Below, in pieces: positions 16,038 to 23,338 of a stretch of 64,000 bases of DNA (positions are counted from its first letter, which is position 1; each line of letters begins with the position of its first letter). The notes below the pieces were generated by a model. That model worked only from the letters and a program-made list of their open reading frames with translations, was not told the origin of the DNA and made no database searches. Origin of the DNA: Haladaptatus salinisoli (GTDB lineage: Archaea > Halobacteriota > Halobacteria > Halobacteriales > Haladaptataceae); contig NZ_CP085327.1 in assembly GCF_020614375.1 (NCBI RefSeq), forward strand, positions 372,001 to 436,000, read 5' to 3'. A program made the translations under genes and the position numbers.

Positions 16038-17150
16038 ATGACGCGACACACGAGACGTCAGTTTCTTCGAGCGGGAGGAACGACGGCTGTCGCCTCGGTC
16101 GGTGGAATCAGCTTCGTAGCGTCGGCGCGGACCGAATCGACGAGCGGGTGGAGCGCCGTCGAATCGCCGACGAACAAGACGTTAAACGGCGTCGTCGATA
16201 CCGCGGAAGGGCCGTTCGCCGTCGGGGGCGGCGGCGACGTGCTCGCGCGTCGCCAGAGCGGCTGGGAGAAGGTCGTCGAGTACGGGCCGCAGGCGCGCAG
16301 TCGACCCTTGACCGGCGTCGGCGTGACCGACGACGGAACGCGAATCTGGTTCGTCGGCGGGAGCGGCGTCATCGGCGAGTACGACGTCGTGACGGAAACT
16401 CTGACGAACTACTCCGCGCCGAAGGGAAAGACCAGCACGTGGGAGGACGTCGCGGTCACGGGCAAGGGCGGCGAGAGCGAGCGACTCTACTTCGTCAACG
16501 GCTCCGGCGAACTGCTCGTCGGCGTCCGGCAGAGCAGCGGCGCGATGAAGTACGAGGACGTGCGCAAACCGGGGGGCGGCTCGACCATCCCCGGCATCGA
16601 CTTCCACACCCGAACGAAGGGTCACGTCTGTAGCACGAGTCAGTTCGTCGCGGAGACGACCGACGGCGGCGTGGAGTGGACGCGAATCGGCATCGACTTC
16701 GCCGGGCAGAACTTCTTCGACATCGCCAGCGTCGGAATGGAGGACGTGAACGTCGCGGGCGGCGGCGGTATCGTCTATCGATACGACGGGTTTCGCTGGA
16801 CGCCCCACGTTATCGACGACGGGAGACAGGCCATCCGCTCCATCGACCGCGACGGGGAGAAGGGACTCGCCGCCGGTTCCGGAGGGAAGGTCTACGAACG
16901 ACGGTCCGCGGGGCAGTGGCGTCGGACCGTGACCTCGGTCGAGACGCAGTTCCGCGGCGTCTCCCGCGGGTCGAACGGCGTCGACGTCGCGGTCGGCGCC
17001 GGCGGTACCATCGTCGAGCGCGTCGTCGACGGGGGAGACGCGGGTAGGACGACCACCACGACGGCCGTTACGACGGCGGCGACGCTCCCGTCGATATCCG
17101 ACACCAGCAAGACCGTGAGAGAGTACGCCGAGGGCGAGTGGGTGTCGTAG
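16038..17150 (+). CDS. Tat-exported beta-propeller protein (YCF48/BNR-like)
   Basis: A 370-residue protein. The signal peptide has the Tat motif TRRQFLRAGG, followed by a hydrophobic core and VASAR. The rest consists of repeated short beta-blades with recurring aromatic-glycine patterns (GVVDTAEGPFAVGGGG, GTRIWFVGGSGVIGEYD, GIVYRYDGFRWTPHVI, GGKVYERRSAGQW), typical of YCF48/photosystem II stability-factor-like or BNR propellers. The C-terminus carries a Thr-rich stretch (TTTTTAVTTAAT) like other exported proteins here. The ATG at 16038 is the last of three in a row (16020, 16023, 16038) that fits the length of a Tat signal. Function unknown; surface binding is likely. Confidence 0.85.
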   Translation: MTRHTRRQFLRAGGTTAVASVGGISFVASARTESTSGWSAVESPTNKTLNGVVDTAEGPFAVGGGGDVLARRQSGWEKVVEYGPQARSRPLTGVGVTDDGTRIWFVGGSGVIGEYDVVTETLTNYSAPKGKTSTWEDVAVTGKGGESERLYFVNGSGELLVGVRQSSGAMKYEDVRKPGGGSTIPGIDFHTRTKGHVCSTSQFVAETTDGGVEWTRIGIDFAGQNFFDIASVGMEDVNVAGGGGIVYRYDGFRWTPHVIDDGRQAIRSIDRDGEKGLAAGSGGKVYERRSAGQWRRTVTSVETQFRGVSRGSNGVDVAVGAGGTIVERVVDGGDAGRTTTTTAVTTAATLPSISDTSKTVREYAEGEWVS

Positions 17151-17164
17151 CCCGCGCGGCGCGA

Positions 17165-18253
17165 TTACACCGCTCGCCGGTACTGCACCGGCCAGTCGAC
17201 GCGGTCCTCCGCGCCGAGTTCTTTCGCGGCGTGGAGCGTGAAGTACGGGTCGCGGAGGTGTTCTCGACCGACGACCGCGAGGTCCGCGCGGCCGTTTCGG
17301 ACGAGCGCGTCGGCCTGCGCCGGTTCGGTGATACCCCCGACCGCGCCGACGGGGAGGGAAGTCCCCTCGCGGATTCGCTCCGCGTACGGAACCTGATAGT
17401 TGGGACCGGGATTCGGAATCCGCTGGTCAGGGTGGATACCCCCCGCGCTCACGTCGACGAGGTCCGCGCCCGCGTCGGCGAGTTGGCCGGCGAGGCGGAC
17501 GGAGTCCTCGACGGTCCACGATTCGCGGTCCGGCAGCCAATCGGTCGCGGAGATGCGGACGAACACCGGTTTGTCGTCGGGCCACGCCGCGCGAACGGCG
17601 TCTGTCACCTCGCGGACGATGCGGGTTCGGTTCTCGAATCGCCCGCCGTACTCGTCTTCGCGGTGATTCGTAATCGGCGACAGGAACTCGTGGAGGAGAT
17701 AGCCGTGGGCGGCGTGGACTTCCGCGATTTCGAACCCGGCGTCGAGCGAGCGCCGTGCCGCCGCCGCGAACGCGTCCACCACGCCCGCGATGTCCTCGCG
17801 GGTCATCGCCCGAATCTCCGGCGGGTTTCCGTCGTACGGCCACGCGTCCGCGCTCGGGGCGACGGTTTCCCACCCGCCTTCGTCCGGTTGCAACGGACTG
17901 CTCCCGTCCCACGGGCGAGTCTTGCTCGCCTTCCGACCCGCGTGGGCGAGTTGGATGGCCGGGAGCGCGCCCTGTTCGCCGACGAACTCCGCGACGGGAG
18001 CGAGAGCGTTCGCGTGGTCGTCGCTCCAGATGCCGAGGTCGTTCGGCGAGATTCGGCCGCGCGGTTCGACCGCCGTCGCCTCGGTCATCACGATACCCGC
18101 ACCGCCGATGGCGCGGCTTCCGAGGTGGACGCGGTGCCAATCGGTCGCGAGTCCGTCGTCGTCGCAGGAGTACTGGCACATCGGCGAGACCATCACGCGG
18201 TTCCGTGCCGTGCATTCGCGGAGCGAGAGGGAACTGAACAGATCGTCGGTCAT
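17165..18253 (-). CDS. Old-yellow-enzyme family NADH:flavin oxidoreductase (YqjM-like)
   Basis: A 362-residue TIM-barrel flavoenzyme. FMN and substrate residues are visible: RNRVMVSPMCQYSC (the YqjM-type Cys after SPM), QLAHAGRKA, the His-rich loop VHAAHGYLLHEFLSP, then ITNHREDEYGG and ENRTRIVREV, and near the end GAVGGITEPAQADALV. These enzymes reduce activated C=C bonds of enals and enones and are induced by electrophile stress in bacteria. It has its own divergent promoter region shared with the DUF7504 gene. Start at the ATG at 18253 gives the family's normal N-terminus. Confidence 0.95.
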   Translation of the reverse strand: MTDDLFSSLSLRECTARNRVMVSPMCQYSCDDDGLATDWHRVHLGSRAIGGAGIVMTEATAVEPRGRISPNDLGIWSDDHANALAPVAEFVGEQGALPAIQLAHAGRKASKTRPWDGSSPLQPDEGGWETVAPSADAWPYDGNPPEIRAMTREDIAGVVDAFAAAARRSLDAGFEIAEVHAAHGYLLHEFLSPITNHREDEYGGRFENRTRIVREVTDAVRAAWPDDKPVFVRISATDWLPDRESWTVEDSVRLAGQLADAGADLVDVSAGGIHPDQRIPNPGPNYQVPYAERIREGTSLPVGAVGGITEPAQADALVRNGRADLAVVGREHLRDPYFTLHAAKELGAEDRVDWPVQYRRAV

Positions 18254-18337
18254 CGCCGTCGGGTACGCGTTCGGCCCTGAAAACTGCTACAAACACAGTC
18301 GAACTTGCCGATGTCTCCGAACGGCCGACCCAAAAAA

Positions 18338-18346
18338 TTTATTATA
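18338..18346 (+). promoter_or_regulatory. TATA box of the stand-alone DUF7504 gene
   Basis: The sequence tttattata lies 23 bases before the ATG at 18370 in an A-rich context, the spacing expected for a leaderless haloarchaeal message. It is the same nine-base element as in front of the gene at 6965. Confidence 0.6.
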
Positions 18347-18369
18347 CGGCCAATAATGTTACTCAAACA

Positions 18370-19047
18370 ATGGAACATCGCGGCGAAACCAGCGTCCACG
18401 AGCCGGAAACGGCGGCTGTGTTCACGCGGACGCTGGCAGGATTGAAACGCCGGGGAAGCGGACTCCTATTGATCGGGCCGGAGCCGGTCATGGAGCGGGC
18501 TTGCGGCCGATTCCTCGGCGAGTCCGAAACCGAGCCGCGTCGTCGGCTGTTCGTCAGAACGCGCGGCGGTCACGCCTGTTTGCACGAACCGAGCGCGGGC
18601 GGTGTGAAGGTCGTCGAGCGCGCGACCCACACTCGGAGCGCCACCGCGACACAGAGCGGCGGGTGCGGGACGGATACGACGGTCGTTACGAGCCCGTCGC
18701 TTCCCTCGCTCGGTATCGCCATCGCCGAGGCGATAGACGAGTTCGAGCGGGAGAGCGGCGGGTTGACCTCGGGCGAGCTCCGCGTGTGTTTCGACTCGCT
18801 CACCCCGCTCTTGGAGGAGCACAGCCGCGAGTCGGTGTTCCGGTTCCTGCACGTGCTGACCGCACGCATCCGGAACGTCAACGGGATGGCTCACTTCCAC
18901 CTCCCCGCGGAGATGGACTCGACGGTCGTCCGCGCGCTGTCGCCCGCGTTCGACGCCGTCGTCGAGGTGCGCGCGAAGGGCGACGTGGCGGAACAGCGGT
19001 GGCATCTCGTTCGACAGGACGTGACGACTGGGTGGCTATCGCTCTGA
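18370..19047 (+). CDS. DUF7504 family protein (degenerate RecA/KaiC-like)
   Basis: A 225-residue protein. Its N-terminal part has a RecA/KaiC-like layout with an eroded P-loop position (GSGLLLIGPEPVMERAC), and the Walker-B-like strand is ELRVCFDSLTPLL. It shares a chain of motifs with the HalOD1 protein at 57475: GELRxCFDSL, then FL, an H-x-x-x-P segment, a phenylalanine-aspartate pair (FDAVVEV), EQRWH and a terminal TTxW. These shared motifs are seen directly by comparing the two proteins. As I remember, DUF7504 is a haloarchaeal family often linked with HalOD1 proteins. A regulatory or sensor role is inference. Here it stands alone, with an unrelated minus-strand gene downstream. Confidence 0.85.
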   Translation: MEHRGETSVHEPETAAVFTRTLAGLKRRGSGLLLIGPEPVMERACGRFLGESETEPRRRLFVRTRGGHACLHEPSAGGVKVVERATHTRSATATQSGGCGTDTTVVTSPSLPSLGIAIAEAIDEFERESGGLTSGELRVCFDSLTPLLEEHSRESVFRFLHVLTARIRNVNGMAHFHLPAEMDSTVVRALSPAFDAVVEVRAKGDVAEQRWHLVRQDVTTGWLSL

Positions 19048-19097
19048 GTGCGGGCGGCTCGAACTAAAACGGAGAGCTTCGAACGAGCGTCGAATCG

Positions 19098-19865
19098 TTA
19101 CTCGGCCAGCAACCACCGGTGACGGTCGCGCAACCGGTGTGCGATTTTGTGCGCGTCCGCCGGCGCGAACCGATCCAGTTCTCGAAGCCGAGCGAGGTCG
19201 TCGCCCGCCACTCGTTCGAACAGCGGCGTGTCGAGCAGCTGTACGACGCCGGGAACGCTCTGTTGGCCGTACAGACGCTGGCGACGTCGTCGCTTCCCTT
19301 CGGCGATTCGTTCCCCGGGGTCGAGCGCGTGGTCGTACGCTTCGACGACCGGATACCAGCCCCCTCGAACCGCGCGGTTCGTCTGCCGGGCGAGGGTCGT
19401 CCCCCGTTTTCGAGAGACGGTTCGGCCCGACGCTTCCGACCCGTCGCGGTCCACCGTCTTCGCCGCACCGTCGCCGGACGCGCTCGTCACACCGACGCGG
19501 TCGGCCGATTCGAGGAGCGCGTCGTGCGCCGACAGCAGACGGCGGAGCTGTTCGACGGAGCGAGACAGCCTCTCGGCGACGGCCGACCGAAACCGCCGCT
19601 CCGCCTCTTCGTCGTAGCGATAGAACTTACCGCGAACGTCGCGTTCGAACGCGCGCGCTTCGAAGTAGTGGTCGTTTATCTCGCCGAGCGCGTCGAGGTA
19701 GGCGGCTTTGTCCGCCGACGGAACTCCCCGGACGGCGACGACTCCCCGACCCGCCGCGACCAGCGCGCTGAGACAGCGTTCGTCGCGGTGCTGGAGGAAC
19801 TTGTAGCGGCCATCGCCTCGCTCGATCAGCTCCCGAGACTCCCGCAAGAAGCGCTTCGAAACCAT
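19098..19865 (-). CDS. Haloarchaeal protein of unknown function, helical and basic
   Basis: A 255-residue protein that I do not recognise. It begins MVSKRFLRESRELIERGDGR with a KFLQHRDERCLSALVAAGRG segment, then has heptad-like helical regions (FYRYDEEAERRFRSAVAER, SRSVEQLRRLLSAHDALLE). A basic linker (about 150-185) precedes a C-terminal part with GGWYPVVEAYDHALDP and DAHKIAHRLRDRHRW. Codon use and acidic helices look like a real gene, and its antisense frames are shadows. It is convergent with the DUF7504 gene. Confidence 0.7.
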   Translation of the reverse strand: MVSKRFLRESRELIERGDGRYKFLQHRDERCLSALVAAGRGVVAVRGVPSADKAAYLDALGEINDHYFEARAFERDVRGKFYRYDEEAERRFRSAVAERLSRSVEQLRRLLSAHDALLESADRVGVTSASGDGAAKTVDRDGSEASGRTVSRKRGTTLARQTNRAVRGGWYPVVEAYDHALDPGERIAEGKRRRRQRLYGQQSVPGVVQLLDTPLFERVAGDDLARLRELDRFAPADAHKIAHRLRDRHRWLLAE

Positions 19866-19977
19866 GCGATAGTCGTCGTCTCCTTCGGGTGATGCGGCAT
19901 AAAACTTTCAATGGGATTATCATCAGAAATAATCTCGGCGAGCGAGCCGGGCGGAAAAATTCGGGCGATGGCGTCCG

Positions 19978-20510
19978 TTACCAGAGCGTGAGCGAGTCGT
20001 GGGCGAGGAAGCTATCGGCCTCGTGAGCGTACTCTTCCAACGCCACCAGTCGCTCGCGGAGGATCTCGCCCGTCGCGTGGTCGCCTAAACTCTCGGCCAG
20101 TTCTATGTGGCTGCTGACGCTCTCGATGAGGTCGCCGTACGCTTCAAGGTCGTTTCGCATCGACGTGCGTACGCCGTTCACGTCCTCGCCTTCGAACGGG
20201 ACGGTGCTGTGCTGTTCTAACATCGCCGGCCCGCTTATCGGGACGCCGCCGAGCGCCTGCACATGTTCCGCGAGTTCGTCCGCCGCGTACTCAGCGTCTT
20301 CCGCGGCCTCGCCCCAGAAGTGGTGGAGTTCGCGATACTGCGGCCCCTCGGCGTTCCAGTGGTGTTTTCGTAACTGGTGGTAGAGCACGTACGTCGCCGC
20401 GAGGTCGGCGTTCAGCGCCTCGATTATCTGTTCGGCTTCTCCACGTCCAATCGAACCGGATTGGCGTCGACGGTGCCCGCCCGCCGACGAACCTGTTGCT
20501 GTTGACTCAT
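19978..20510 (-). pseudogene. dpsA: dpsA-like ferritin gene broken by a single-base frameshift
   Basis: The C-terminal frame reads as a complete DpsA ferritin-like protein (YVLYHQLRKHHWNAEGPQY, ELHHFWGEAAEDAEYAADEL, SLGDHATGEILRERL). The proper N-terminus (MSQQQQVRRRAGTVD, then NPVRLDVEK) starts at the ATG at 20510 but in another frame, and runs into a stop at 20424. Between them the minus strand reads gtggagaagccgaacag. Inserting one G (aag-gcc-gaa) would join VEK to AEQIIEALNADLAATYVL, as in DpsA. The break lies at about 20434-20439. It is either a recent inactivating mutation or a sequencing error. Dps proteins store iron and protect DNA from oxidants. Confidence 0.85.
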
Positions 20511-20640
20511 CGAACCCCCGACCGAGGTACGTTCGCGGCCAGTATAAAAATACGTTCTCGGGCGAAACGTCCGGAGGCGAGGAGAGCGTTCCAGGGGCGA
20601 ACAGCGTAAAAGCAACATACCGGCATTAATCCGAATGTGA

Positions 20641-20653
20641 GTAAATAATTTAC
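20641..20653. promoter_or_regulatory. Palindrome overlapping the aldehyde dehydrogenase promoter
   Basis: gtaaataatttac is a perfect inverted repeat (gtaaat / atttac with one central base), 24-36 bases before the ATG at 20677. It covers the expected TATA position, so it is either an AT-rich core promoter or an operator on it. Confidence 0.4.
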
Positions 20654-20676
20654 CTGCCGAGAACCAAAGAGCAACT

Positions 20677-22107
20677 ATGTCACAGAAACGCATCCACCGA
20701 CGAGAACGACTCTACATCGACGGTGAGTGGCTCGACGCCGACGACGCGCTCGACGTGACCGACCTCGCTGAGGGCGGGGTCTTCGCCGAGGTCGCCGCCG
20801 CGGACGCCGAACGCGCCGAACGAGCGCTCGCCGCAGCACAGCGCGCGCAGGCGGAAATGCGCGAGACGACCATCCCGCAGCGCGCCGAGTGGATGGAGAC
20901 CATCGCCGACGGTCTCCTCGAACGGAAAGACGAGCTGGCCGACGTCATCGTCCGCGAGGCCGGAAAGCCGATTTCGAGCGCGCGCGGCGAGGTCGAGAGC
21001 GCCGCCGAGCGGTTCCGCAGGGCCGCCGAGGAAGCCCACAACCTCCGCGGCGAGTACCGCGAGGGGACGACGAAGGGTCACGAGGGCTGGGAAGCCATCA
21101 TTAAGCCGGAACCCATCGGAACCGTGCTCGCCATCACGCCGTACAACTACCCCCTCTCGACCACCGCGCTCTGGGTGGCTCCCGCGCTCGCGGCGGGCAA
21201 CTGCGTCATCATCAAACCGGCCAGCAAGACTCCGGTGAGCGCCGCGATTCTGGCCGAGGTGGTCTCGGAGGTCGACGTTCCCACCGGCGCGTTCAACTTC
21301 ACGCCGGGCCGAGCGAGCGAGATCGGCGACCTGCTCGTCGGCGACGACCGCATCAACATGGTGGCGATGACCGGTTCCAGCGCGGCGGGCAAACACGTCT
21401 CGCGAACGAGCGGGATGGTCGACCTGCACATGGAACTCGGCGGGAACGCGCCCGCCGTGGTCTTCCCGGACGCCGACCTCTCCGACGTGGCCGGCGCATG
21501 CGCGAAGGGATCGTTCAAGTACGCCGGACAGCGCTGTTCCGCGGTGAGCCGGGTGGTCGCGCACGCGGACGTCCACGACGAGGTGGTCGAGCAACTGGAC
21601 GCGGCCGTCGACCAGTGGACGGTCGGCGACCTGTTCGACGAGGAGACCCAGATGGGACCGCTCATCAGCGAGGAGCAGGCCGACTGGGTCGAGGAACTCG
21701 TCGAGGACGCCGTCGAGAAGGGTGCCGACTTGGTTCGCGGCGGCGAGCGCGACGGCCAGTTCTTCGAGCCCACCCTCCTGGCGAACGTCCCCCACGACGC
21801 CCGAATCATCGACGAAGAGCAGTTCGGCCCCATCGCGGCCGTGACCACCTTCGAGAGCGAGGAGGAAGCGTTGGAGCTGTCGAACCGCAGCGATCTGGCG
21901 CTCGACGCCTCGGTCTTCACGAAGGACTACGACCGCGCGCGGCGGATGGCCAACAAACTCGACGCGGGAGCGGTTCGAATCAACGGCGCGCCGAGCCACG
22001 GACTCGGCGACATTCCCTTCGGCGGCAACAAAGCCTCCGGCATCGGCCGGCAGGGGCTTCACCTCACCATCGAGGAGATGGTGCGGAAAAAGAGTATCAT
22101 CCTCTAA
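20677..22107 (+). CDS. NAD(P)-dependent aldehyde dehydrogenase
   Basis: A 476-residue aldehyde dehydrogenase. The NAD(P)-binding and catalytic motifs are in order: ITPYNYPLSTTALWVAPALA (with the oxyanion Asn), VIIKPASKTPVSA, MTGSSAAGKHVS, MELGGNAPAVVFPDADL (general-base Glu) and GQRCSAVSRV, in which the catalytic Cys is residue 287; EEQFGPIAAV follows near the C-terminus. Overall it is closest to the GAPN/lactaldehyde/succinate-semialdehyde group; the exact substrate is not determined. It starts with an AT-rich palindromic promoter and ends right before the replication origin region. Confidence 0.95.
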   Translation: MSQKRIHRRERLYIDGEWLDADDALDVTDLAEGGVFAEVAAADAERAERALAAAQRAQAEMRETTIPQRAEWMETIADGLLERKDELADVIVREAGKPISSARGEVESAAERFRRAAEEAHNLRGEYREGTTKGHEGWEAIIKPEPIGTVLAITPYNYPLSTTALWVAPALAAGNCVIIKPASKTPVSAAILAEVVSEVDVPTGAFNFTPGRASEIGDLLVGDDRINMVAMTGSSAAGKHVSRTSGMVDLHMELGGNAPAVVFPDADLSDVAGACAKGSFKYAGQRCSAVSRVVAHADVHDEVVEQLDAAVDQWTVGDLFDEETQMGPLISEEQADWVEELVEDAVEKGADLVRGGERDGQFFEPTLLANVPHDARIIDEEQFGPIAAVTTFESEEEALELSNRSDLALDASVFTKDYDRARRMANKLDAGAVRINGAPSHGLGDIPFGGNKASGIGRQGLHLTIEEMVRKKSIIL

Positions 22108-22212
22108 CTGCCGTTTCTCCGGGGGCGTTTCTCCGTAGGTACCGGTCTTGAGTTACTCTCGCCCGCCCGACCCCGTCGTTTATTCGTTCGATCGCTTCGT
22201 CCATCCGTTCGG

Positions 22213-22229
22213 CCCCGTCGTTCCGCTGT
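22213..22229 (-). repeat. ORB-like origin repeat 1
   Basis: Exact core ccccgtcgttccgctgt on the plus strand; G-string read on the minus strand. The ORB is followed by a segment gggcgaggg that recurs after repeat 7. A truncated copy (ccccgtcgttt) lies at 22171-22181. Confidence 0.8.
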
Positions 22230-22263
22230 CTTCGCTGTCTTTAGGCCCGGGCGAGGGGTTGAA

Positions 22264-22280
22264 CCCCGTCGTTCCGCTGT
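22264..22280 (-). repeat. ORB-like origin repeat 2
   Basis: Exact 17-base core, preceded by gaa as in repeat 4. The distance to repeat 1 is 51 bases. Confidence 0.8.
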
Positions 22281-22356
22281 GTCTGACGCGATACTCGGCG
22301 CGATACCACACTCGCTAGCGGTGAGCAGATACCAGTTAACGGCGAGCGGATTCCGA

Positions 22357-22373
22357 CCCCACTGTTCCGCTGT
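22357..22373 (-). repeat. ORB-like origin repeat 3
   Basis: Core with two changes in the middle (ccccactgttccgctgt) followed by ttctcgg. Confidence 0.75.
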
Positions 22374-22443
22374 TTCTCGGACGATAGCGGCGCCGAAACG
22401 CTTAGTTACGGTGTTTCCGGCCGTGGAGTAGGCTACCTCGGAA

Positions 22444-22460
22444 CCCCGCCGTTCCGCTGT
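22444..22460 (-). repeat. ORB-like origin repeat 4
   Basis: Core with one change (ccccgccgttccgctgt), preceded by gaa and followed by ttcgtc. Confidence 0.78.
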
Positions 22461-22499
22461 TTCGTCGCCCCTCCTCGACGCCTCTGGCGCGTCCGCCGA

Positions 22500-22516
22500 C
22501 CCCGTCGTTCCGCTGT
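22500..22516 (-). repeat. ORB-like origin repeat 5
   Basis: Exact 17-base core, followed by the pyrimidine-rich tcttctcg and then the 15-base tandem repeats. Confidence 0.8.
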
Positions 22517-22533
22517 TCTTCTCGTTCGTCCTT

Positions 22534-22636
22534 TGGTCGCTCCTCGTTGGTCCCTCGGTCACTCCTCGTTCGTTCGCTCCTCGCTCTTTGATCGTTCGCC
22601 CCTCGATCGTCCGCTCCTCGATCGTTCGCTCCTCGG
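22534..22636. repeat. Short tandem repeats inside the origin
   Basis: A low-complexity stretch with the unit atcgttcgctcctcg. Three units lie directly in tandem (22591-22605, 22606-22620, 22621-22635) and differ by one or two bases; more degenerate copies precede them. It is pyrimidine-rich on the plus strand. Role unknown; it could be an additional protein-binding array or the product of replication slippage. Confidence 0.7.
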
Positions 22637-22722
22637 ACCCCCTCGGACGCCCCGATAGCTGTTCCGGTCAGTGGTCTTCCGAGCGGTCCCCGGTTCTACG
22701 ACACTGTGTCCCACGGCGCACA

Positions 22723-22739
22723 CACCGTCGTTCCGCTGT
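22723..22739 (-). repeat. ORB-like origin repeat 6
   Basis: Core with an altered first part (caccgtcgttccgctgt), followed by ttctcc as in repeat 3. Confidence 0.72.
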
Positions 22740-22897
22740 TTCTCCATCGAGTTCGTTCGCCGCATCCCGCAGTCGTCCGCTTTCGCCGCCGTTTTCGTCG
22801 CCCTGCCGTTCCGTCGGCCGACGACGACGGGCGCCGCCGTCGCCATCGGAGTCGTTTCCGGTGTTTCCGGTGTCCGTATATCCTATAAAGACCCCCA

Positions 22898-22914
22898 CCC
22901 CTCCGTTCCTCTGT
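22898..22914 (-). repeat. ORB-like origin repeat 7 (diverged)
   Basis: A diverged copy (cccctccgttcctctgt) followed by gcgggcgaggg, as after repeat 1. It is the last repeat before the AT-richer hairpin segment. Confidence 0.6.
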
Positions 22915-22980
22915 CTTTCGGCGCGGGCGAGGGTCGGTGACGACCCGCCCGTCGCGTGACGCCGGTTCCGGGGAGATATC

Positions 22981-23009
22981 AATCGACTACTTCGGTGAAA
23001 TAGTCGATT
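22981..23009. other. Hairpin in the AT-richer part of the origin (candidate unwinding element)
   Basis: aatcgacta (22981-22989) and tagtcgatt (23001-23009) are perfect 9-base inverted arms around an 11-base loop. The surrounding 22970-23060 is poorer in GC than the rest of the origin and lies between the forward-oriented repeats and the inverted repeat 8, where duplex opening is expected. Confidence 0.55.
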
Positions 23010-23104
23010 TAGTCGGGTTTACGGATACGGTTGTGAGTATGGTGTCTTCAATCTTTCCAGTTCCAAGGGCCGCTGCGACCCCTCCCCACCCTCTCTCCGC
23101 CGAC

Positions 23105-23121
23105 ACAGCGGAACGACGGGG
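23105..23121 (+). repeat. ORB-like origin repeat 8, inverted
   Basis: acagcggaacgacgggg is the exact reverse complement of the core, followed by a G-rich tail (tgggggtgg). It is the only exact copy in this orientation and faces the other repeats across the AT-richer segment, the usual geometry of ORBs flanking a DNA unwinding element. Confidence 0.82.
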
Positions 23122-23191
23122 TGGGGGTGGTACTTAAACATCCGAGTCAGAAGAAACAACGGAATCAAAGGAACGGGTGGCTTCCCCGGGT

Positions 23192-23209
23192 CCCCCTCGT
23201 TTTCCACCG
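23192..23209 (-). repeat. Canonical-type ORB upstream of orc1/cdc6
   Basis: The plus strand reads ccccctcgttttccaccg. On the minus strand this is a tggaaaacgagggg element, close to the ORB consensus of other archaea (tggaaac plus G-string). Two shorter relatives ending ggaacgggtgg occur at 23170-23180 and 23287-23298. They are candidate sites for autoregulation of the orc gene. Confidence 0.6.
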
Positions 23210-23338
23210 ACGACCGTAGGACGCAGACCCCCGCCACGAACGCTGTGCGTCTGACACAGACGATTCTCACGAATCACAGGAATCAGCGGAACGGGTGGTT
23301 CGGAAGGGTTATGGCACTCCTCCGTTTGCGGTGGAGTA

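Larger units (their letters stand above)
22108..23338. other. Chromosomal replication origin (oriC) region
   Basis: A 1.2-kb stretch without credible genes directly upstream of orc1/cdc6. It has repeats of the core ccccgtcgttccgctgt (at least seven in this orientation between 22213 and 22914), an inverted copy at 23105-23121, and a canonical-looking ORB at 23192-23209 (the reverse complement reads cggtggaaaacgaggggg). Read on the other strand the core is acagcggaacgacgggg, which matches the archaeal ORB layout of a short dyad followed by a G-string. An AT-richer part with a hairpin (22981-23009) lies between the inverted repeats and is the likely unwinding element. This is the layout known from other haloarchaeal origins, in which ORBs are bound by the Orc1 encoded next to them. 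Confidence 0.88.

Noticed and set aside
20389..20391. Treating the internal ATG of the Dps frame as the real start
   Set aside because: It would remove the first helix with conserved family sequence; the frameshift explanation recovers the full DpsA N-terminus.
22213..23121. A CRISPR array in the repeats of 22.2-23.1 kb
   Set aside because: The repeats are only 17 bases, irregularly spaced, one is inverted, and no spacers of constant size or cas genes occur. The Orc1/Cdc6 neighbour makes ORBs the better reading.
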